From: a bacterium
GTDB taxonomy: Bacteria > SM23-31 > JAUVVT01
Direction: 5' to 3'
Assembly: GCA_030616165.1 (NCBI GenBank)
Contig: JAUWXV010000025.1
Coordinates: 1-26,742, forward strand
Length of the DNA: 26,742 bases
Of this stretch, positions 22,230 to 26,742 are shown in pieces. The notes beneath the pieces were generated by a model that searched no databases, had not been told where the DNA came from, and saw only the letters and a list, made by a program, of their open reading frames with translations. The position numbers were made by a program, and so were the translations under genes. How positions within the stretch are numbered: the first letter of the stretch is position 1; every line of letters begins with the position of its first letter.

Positions 22230-24638
22230 ATGTTTGGTAACTCTAAGTATCCCATCAATAGAAACAAAAAAGGTTTTTGGCACATCTTATTTGCCTCTAA
22301 AAAGAATAAGATGAACTCGCTTGGTAAATTGATTCCGGTCTTTCTCGCTGTAACTATAATTACCGCAATGACCTTTGCAGTTGGGTGTAACCGGCAGTCT
22401 GCGTCTGGTATAATCTACAGAAACCCGCGGGTGTACAACGTTGATTATTCCTTTGAGTTGATTCCCGATCCCGCAAAAATTGATAGATCCAAAGACCTCA
22501 AATTGTGGCTGCCCATACCGCGGGAATGGGATTCCCAGAAGGCGGTAAATATTATTTCCGTTCAGCCGCCACCACATGCTGAATACGAAGACCCAGAGTA
22601 TGGCAATCGTATGTTGTTCTGGGATTTTGGCAATGAACCGGAAAAGGCGTCTTACAAGGTTAATATCAAATTCCGCCTGGAAAGTTATGAGGTCCATGAG
22701 GAGGTTGATCACGAGCAGATAGGACCATACGACAAAACGAGTAAAGAGTGTGCACTTTATACACGAAGCGAGCACACGATCTGCATTACTCCGAAGATAA
22801 AACAAATGGCACAAGGGGCTATTGGAGATGAAAAGAATCCTTACCTGCAAGCAGAGCGAATCTTTAAGTTCGTTAGAAAGAAGGTACGCTACAAGATGCA
22901 TCGCTTGGAGCGAGGGGTAGGCACTGAAGTTCTCTTGAATTTTCCTATCAAGGACGAGAAGGCAGGAGAAGAGTATTATGAGGGGGCTTGCGGCCAACAG
23001 AGTGCGCTCTTCATCGCTTTGTGCCGTGTGGTGGGTATCCCGGCAAGAGCGGTTGTGGGATTCGTTGGCTGGCGTCCCTCGATTAAGGAGGAAGACTTGA
23101 AGATCTTTTTGCCGAGGGAACTGAACCTGTCACCAGAGAGGCTGGCTGGGACGCAACATTACTTAGCAGCAATGCCTCATGTTTGGGCTGAGTTCTATAT
23201 TCCGGACTATGGCTGGGTTCCTGTGGATGTGACGGGGCGTAGCTTCGGTCATCTTGGGAACAATAGGGTGATTATGAGCAAAGGGTGCGACGTTAAAATT
23301 GGTCCAAATGCTCCAGAGAAGCAAAGCGAAGGTTACGGCTTTCAGTGGGTTCTTCTCAACAACGGAAGAGCGGATTTGCTGCAGTCGGGTGTCTGGAACA
23401 TTGCTAAGATCCGCATAGCAAAGGTTAAAATTCTCCACCATTCTGACCCATTCCCGGCCGACGGGCTCGCCGGCTATACTGTAAACCTTTTTACAAAAGA
23501 GGATGTAGAAAAGAATCTTAGACATTGGCGTAAAGGAGTTTTAGGATTGCATTCTAGTTTGGCAAGAAGTTTAGTTCCGGACAATTTGAATTTGGAGCAA
23601 TTCTATAATGATTATCCACTTGCCAAGGAGGCGAGGGAAGCTTTCGTCTGCCATATGCTGCATAGACAATTGGGTGATGAAGGGTTCTTTAAGCTTGTCG
23701 ATACATATGTGGATCTGCGACAGAAATCCAATCAACCAGTATCAACAACTCTTTTCCGAAAACTTGCTGAGGATGTTTATGAAGAACCATTGGACTGGTT
23801 TTTCAACCAGTGGGTAAATAGTACGGAACTACCCCGAATTAAATTGGAAAAGGTCGCTGTTAGGAAAGACAAAAAGTGCTGGCAGGTCCAGGGGCGTCTT
23901 CTACAATCAGGTGAGACTATCTTCCGGCTGCCGATTGAACTCGCTATCGATACGAAAAACGGCAGAGAAATAGAGAAACTTTGTGTTGACAGCAGGGCTG
24001 TAGATTTCGAACTCCGTACGCAAAATGAACCACAAAAACTTATAGTTGATCCTGACTGTAAGATTCTCAAGATTCAAAGGATGCCTCAACCCCTTTCGTC
24101 GTTTTGGGATGTTTATCCTGAATATATCGTAATTTATGGTACCTTATCTGAATCTGAAGCAAACAAAACTGCTGCCGAGCGCTTCAACGAAGAATATCTT
24201 GGGTTAGGCAATGAGATAATCAAAGCAGATACCGATGTGAGTAAAGACGACCTGAAAAGTAAGTGTGTTTTTCTCTTTGGTCGACCAGAGACTAATAAGA
24301 TAAGTCAACAGTTTAAGGATATTTTCCATATAAAGTTCGATGAGGACAAGTTCACCTGGCAAGGAGTAACTTATGATCAACCAACCCAGGAAGTTGCCCA
24401 GATTGTTGAAAATCCTGATGATCCCCAAAGTCTAATGATAATGTATGCTGGCCTGAGCGGAGAAGCGATACAAAAGTTTTGTGACTTATATTTGTATGAT
24501 GCAGATGCTTCGTACGTCATTTTCGATCGCGACAAAGAGATAGTCTCCGGCGATTGGGAAGTGGACGAAGTGGACAGCGACTTGTACTGGAATTTCGACA
24601 CTAATACATCAGTTCAATCAGCACCGAATAAAGAATGA
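22230..24638 (+). CDS. Transglutaminase-domain lipoprotein with M1-peptidase-like C-terminal region
   Basis: 802 residues. An ATG at 22311 would give a textbook lipoprotein signal (MNSLGKLIPVFLAVTIITAM, lipobox AVG-Cys53); the 22230 start has the better Shine-Dalgarno (agaaggg). The transglutaminase-like domain (about 200-340) keeps the Cys-His-Asp triad: Cys254 in GACGQQSALFIALCRVVGIP, His317 in HVWAEFYIPDYGWVPVD, Asp333. Residues about 440-625 resemble the C-terminal half of M1 aminopeptidases (EAFVCHMLHRQLGDEGFF, then DWFFNQWV, then LIVDPDCKIL), but no HExxH zinc site is present. Residues about 640-785 form another domain (IVIYGTLSESEANKTAAERF, then CVFLFGRPETNK) of a kind found at the ends of some peptidases and esterases. 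Base composition is clearly more GC-rich than its neighbours, suggesting transfer. It is probably surface or periplasmic, a protease-like or cross-linking enzyme. Confidence 0.85.
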   Translation: MFGNSKYPINRNKKGFWHILFASKKNKMNSLGKLIPVFLAVTIITAMTFAVGCNRQSASGIIYRNPRVYNVDYSFELIPDPAKIDRSKDLKLWLPIPREWDSQKAVNIISVQPPPHAEYEDPEYGNRMLFWDFGNEPEKASYKVNIKFRLESYEVHEEVDHEQIGPYDKTSKECALYTRSEHTICITPKIKQMAQGAIGDEKNPYLQAERIFKFVRKKVRYKMHRLERGVGTEVLLNFPIKDEKAGEEYYEGACGQQSALFIALCRVVGIPARAVVGFVGWRPSIKEEDLKIFLPRELNLSPERLAGTQHYLAAMPHVWAEFYIPDYGWVPVDVTGRSFGHLGNNRVIMSKGCDVKIGPNAPEKQSEGYGFQWVLLNNGRADLLQSGVWNIAKIRIAKVKILHHSDPFPADGLAGYTVNLFTKEDVEKNLRHWRKGVLGLHSSLARSLVPDNLNLEQFYNDYPLAKEAREAFVCHMLHRQLGDEGFFKLVDTYVDLRQKSNQPVSTTLFRKLAEDVYEEPLDWFFNQWVNSTELPRIKLEKVAVRKDKKCWQVQGRLLQSGETIFRLPIELAIDTKNGREIEKLCVDSRAVDFELRTQNEPQKLIVDPDCKILKIQRMPQPLSSFWDVYPEYIVIYGTLSESEANKTAAERFNEEYLGLGNEIIKADTDVSKDDLKSKCVFLFGRPETNKISQQFKDIFHIKFDEDKFTWQGVTYDQPTQEVAQIVENPDDPQSLMIMYAGLSGEAIQKFCDLYLYDADASYVIFDRDKEIVSGDWEVDEVDSDLYWNFDTNTSVQSAPNKE

Positions 24639-24929
24639 AAGGCAAATCAGGAATTGATTCGAACGAAGTAGGAACAATCTGTTATGTTGGTATCAACAGT
24701 TCTTTCATGCTACCTGGACATGTTTCTGCGACGTATTGCAAAATTAGAAGCCCCTTACTAATTAGGCTTTACTGAAAAAGTTTCAAAGGTAATATAAGTA
24801 CTTGATATTATAATAATTATTTATTATATTGTAGCAATTTATAATGTTAAAAATGAACATAAATTTCAAACTAATCTGAAAAAAGCAAGCAATTTAATAT
24901 AAAAATTACTCCAATTTTTAGTTGACCCT
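24639..24929. other. Intergenic, nothing recognised
   Basis: AT-rich sequence with no coding frame of note. A weak stem (agcc...ggct, 24750-24769) is the only structure seen and is not a convincing terminator. Confidence 0.5.
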
Positions 24930-25041
24930 AATTAAGATCGTAGGGGCGGATTTATCCGCCCGAATTCATTGTGCTGTTATTGCTTAAGACAGTATTCATT
25001 AATTATTCAACAAGAAGGGCGGGCAAGCCCGCCCCTACACG
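24930..25041 (+). pseudogene. Internally deleted RAYT remnant bounded by two palindromes
   Basis: This matches two separated blocks of the RAYT gene at 9014. First, 24930-25010 matches 9206-9282 (the same palindrome gggcgga-ttta-tccgccc, then gaattcattgtg, then a degraded version of the sequence around His-X-His). Second, 25011-25036 matches 9360-9386 (agaagggcgggcaagcccgc in place of agaagggcgggtaaacccgc). About 75 bases between the blocks are missing. An in-frame TAA and other changes remove coding ability. In the right-hand palindrome both arms changed (gggcggg-taaa-cccgccc to gggcggg-caag-cccgccc), mostly in the centre. It looks like a MITE-like derivative of the transposase gene. Confidence 0.8.
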
Positions 25042-25200
25042 GGAACAAAGATATTAGTTTATTGATAAAAAAGGTGAGAAATTGAGCACTCAGGAGTCTA
25101 TATAATTCCAAAACATTAGAAACCAAGTAGTAGAGAAGTTTTTTTAACTTTATTAAGGAAATAAAAATAGGTTGAATGTGTGATAAACCTAATGATAGTT

Positions 25201-25247
25201 CGCAAAACGGCTTCGTATAGCGTCAAACGTTAGACGAAATTGCCCGT
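25201..25247. other. Imperfect hairpin with GTTAGAC core (weak attC-like)
   Basis: ggcttcgt (25209-25216) can pair with acgaaattgcc (25234-25244), and the centre cgtcaaacgttagacg is a near-palindrome containing GTTAGAC (25229-25235), which fits the integron-core consensus GTTRRRY. The partner RYYYAAC box is not found nearby, and no second copy follows the next genes. It lies 18 bases upstream of a small gene. Only a hint. Confidence 0.25.
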
Positions 25248-25264
25248 GAGAATGGAAAATAAGT

Positions 25265-25786
25265 ATGGAAAACATTATCCAGTATATTAAAGAATGGTTT
25301 GTAACGAAGCAAGAGTATCTTAAATCATTTGCTCGAAATGACGCTCGTGTTGAATCTTGGTTCAAAGGAGAATTGCTGCTTTTTTTTGAACGACTAAAAT
25401 CCCAACGCTTAATTGATGGCTTTGAGCGGGAACGTAATTTAAGAACTAGCAAAGGTAGGAAACAAATTGATTTTATGGTCAGGATTAAAGAAGTAGAACA
25501 TCTTTGCGAGTTAAAAGCTATGAGTATTAGTCAATCAATGGGAACTCCACGTAATCTTGCATTCTACTTTAGAGATGACAGTGTTGGTATAATCAAAGAT
25601 TTCAAAAAATTAGACCAAGTATTGGATTACAATAAATGGGTACTCGCTTTTATTTACCCTAAACCCTCAGAGTCGGATTGGAAAAACGTAACTACTTCAC
25701 TTTCTGAAAATGTTCAACACTGGCATTGTGTTACAAGAATCAAGGATTATCCAGAATATTTATTCATTGCTCTTTGGAGTTCATAA
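25265..25786 (+). CDS. Small PD-(D/E)XK nuclease-like protein
   Basis: 173 residues, not a family I can name. The central part has the pattern of a PD-(D/E)XK nuclease core: Glu36 (WFKGELLLFFERLK), Asp69 in KGRKQIDFMVRI, then Glu82-Leu-Lys84 in HLCELKAM, with the expected hydrophobic strands around them and a 12-residue gap between Asp and Glu. The C-terminal third is beta-rich (NKWVLAFIYP and EYLFIALWSS) and could complete the fold. No helix-turn-helix, signal peptide or membrane span is visible. A lone gene of this size could be a restriction-like or repair nuclease, or a defence effector. Its codon use is less AT-biased than that of the gene after it. Confidence 0.6.
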   Translation: MENIIQYIKEWFVTKQEYLKSFARNDARVESWFKGELLLFFERLKSQRLIDGFERERNLRTSKGRKQIDFMVRIKEVEHLCELKAMSISQSMGTPRNLAFYFRDDSVGIIKDFKKLDQVLDYNKWVLAFIYPKPSESDWKNVTTSLSENVQHWHCVTRIKDYPEYLFIALWSS

Positions 25787-25872
25787 ATGGGCAACATATG
25801 TCATTAAAACAAAAGATTTCTTTGCATCGATAAAGATGATTTTATTGAGATAGGTTTTTTTATTTAAAAAAT

Positions 25873-26709
25873 ATGAAAAAGCAAATAATTAAATATAAAG
25901 AAAATAAAAACGATATTATCCAAACTGTAGAAATTGACTTATCAGAAATTGTTATTAAAATTGAAATTAACAAATATAAGAAACATATTGATAAAAAATA
26001 CAGAAATATATTTAAATATAATGTTGATAAAAAACTTATATATAAAACAGAAGCTTTAATACCTAAAGTAAATAAAAAAAGGATTAATTTATTATTGGTA
26101 TTAGGGAATCCTGCTGTTCACTCGGTAGCAGAAAGAATGCCCTTTTCATATGAAAAAACGCGAAGTATAGGAAAATGGAAAGAACATAGATTTTGGAAAG
26201 CCCTAAGAGATTGTGAGGTTTTAAAATTTAATAAAATTTTAGAAAAACCAAATCCTAAAAATATTGTGAAGATAAATGATTATAAGAGGAATTGTTTGTT
26301 AAAAGGGAATTACATTAGCGATTTTAATATATTTCTTTTGCCATATTTTTCTTTTCCTACTCCTGCCTCAGAGAAATATAATGGAGTTGATGGAATTAAA
26401 AAAATATTCGGTAAGTATTTATTTAATGAAATGAAAAAATTTGAATTTCAGCGATTTAAAAATATTGTTTTAAATAATAAGATTAAAAATATAATCTGTT
26501 TTCAAAAACTTGCTATAAATGAGATAAAACAAGATAAATACAAGCAAATTGGTAAAATATTAAATAATCCAGATTATGAGATATATAATGTTTTAAAGAA
26601 TATCACTTTATATACTGCTCTTCCAACAAGATATATTCTTACTAATAAAGGTAAATCTATATTAAAGAATATATTATTTGATATTAAAAGGAAAAATAAA
26701 ATAGACTGA
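25873..26709 (+). CDS. Hypothetical protein, possible uracil-DNA glycosylase-like fold
   Basis: 278 residues, extremely Lys/Ile/Asn-rich because of the very low GC content. The N-terminal 65 residues are charged and look like a separate segment. From residue 72 the sequence INLLLVLGNPAVHSVAERMP, with EHRFWKALRDCEVL at about 104-117, resembles the 'GNPAxxS...FW..L' start of UDG-superfamily-like proteins. NIFLLPYFSFPTP (about 152-164) and KIKNIICFQK (about 203-212) sit where the later strands of that fold would be. The resemblance is only by eye, and catalytic residues cannot be assigned. There is no signal peptide, membrane span or Shine-Dalgarno. It lies 86 bases after the nuclease-like gene on the same strand and may belong to the same accessory unit. 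Confidence 0.45.
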   Translation: MKKQIIKYKENKNDIIQTVEIDLSEIVIKIEINKYKKHIDKKYRNIFKYNVDKKLIYKTEALIPKVNKKRINLLLVLGNPAVHSVAERMPFSYEKTRSIGKWKEHRFWKALRDCEVLKFNKILEKPNPKNIVKINDYKRNCLLKGNYISDFNIFLLPYFSFPTPASEKYNGVDGIKKIFGKYLFNEMKKFEFQRFKNIVLNNKIKNIICFQKLAINEIKQDKYKQIGKILNNPDYEIYNVLKNITLYTALPTRYILTNKGKSILKNILFDIKRKNKID

Positions 26710-26742
26710 CATTCATAAGGCTGTGGCAATGCTATTTTTTTA

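Noticed and set aside
22130-22240. 36-codon ORF MKLLLDVLFMAKC... upstream of the lipoprotein gene
   Set aside because: Short, without a Shine-Dalgarno, overlapping the next start and with no recognisable features; in AT-rich DNA it is likely chance.
22287-22997. Long antisense ORF opposite the lipoprotein gene
   Set aside because: The forward frame has a clear signal peptide and transglutaminase motifs; the antisense product has no recognisable features.
3067-25041. Palindromes as a CRISPR array
   Set aside because: Copies are scattered at irregular distances, have differing arms and lie between or inside genes. There is no regular repeat-spacer pattern and no cas gene.

Overview
The window is about 26.7 kb of AT-rich bacterial chromosome with every recognisable gene on the + strand. 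The set of a Bat (Bacteroides aerotolerance-type) operon, signal peptides, lipoproteins, YicC, Gmk, CoaBC and a family-4 uracil-DNA glycosylase points to a diderm bacterium, probably from an uncultured or deep-branching lineage (FCB-like or a similar candidate phylum). No rRNA, tRNA or other phylogenetic marker is present, so the lineage is inference only.

Layout. (1) 1-2961: 3' part of a large NACHT/STAND NTPase whose reading frame runs off the left edge and which ends in an OmpR/PhoB-like winged helix. (2) 2962-3557: a palindrome-flanked remnant of a REP-associated tyrosine transposase (RAYT). (3) 3558-6015: dnaK and a small heat-shock protein. (4) 6399-6764: small TPR-like exported protein with a clear terminator. 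(5) 6954-17698: a long Bat operon: short BatD-like, MoxR AAA+ ATPase, [RAYT gene], DUF58 protein, second short BatD-like, BatA, BatB, BatC, BatD, BatE. MoxR and the DUF58/VWA/TPR partners probably form an envelope-associated chaperone or metal-insertion-like complex. (6) 17996-21677: yicC, gmk, coaBC, udg; the last three overlap. (7) 21678-26742: accessory-looking region: repeats, a GC-richer lipoprotein with a transglutaminase domain fused to an M1-peptidase-like tail, an internally deleted RAYT remnant, a small PD-(D/E)XK-like protein and a very AT-rich protein with faint uracil-glycosylase-like motifs.

The strongest unexplained signal is the dispersed repeats. One family is short palindromes (outer ends gtaggg...ccctac) with arms that change completely while staying complementary; they occur between genes and also in frame inside the RAYT gene and a RAYT remnant. 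A second family is an A/T-stem hairpin (H1) that starts at or just after stop codons, is followed by a conserved linker near 'caaaaaacttt', and in several copies by a second palindrome (H2). One H2 is split by two family-1 palindromes, and one family-1 palindrome sits between 36-bp direct repeats that duplicate the batA start. Together they look like an active RAYT/palindrome ecosystem that has colonised nearly every gap of the Bat operon.
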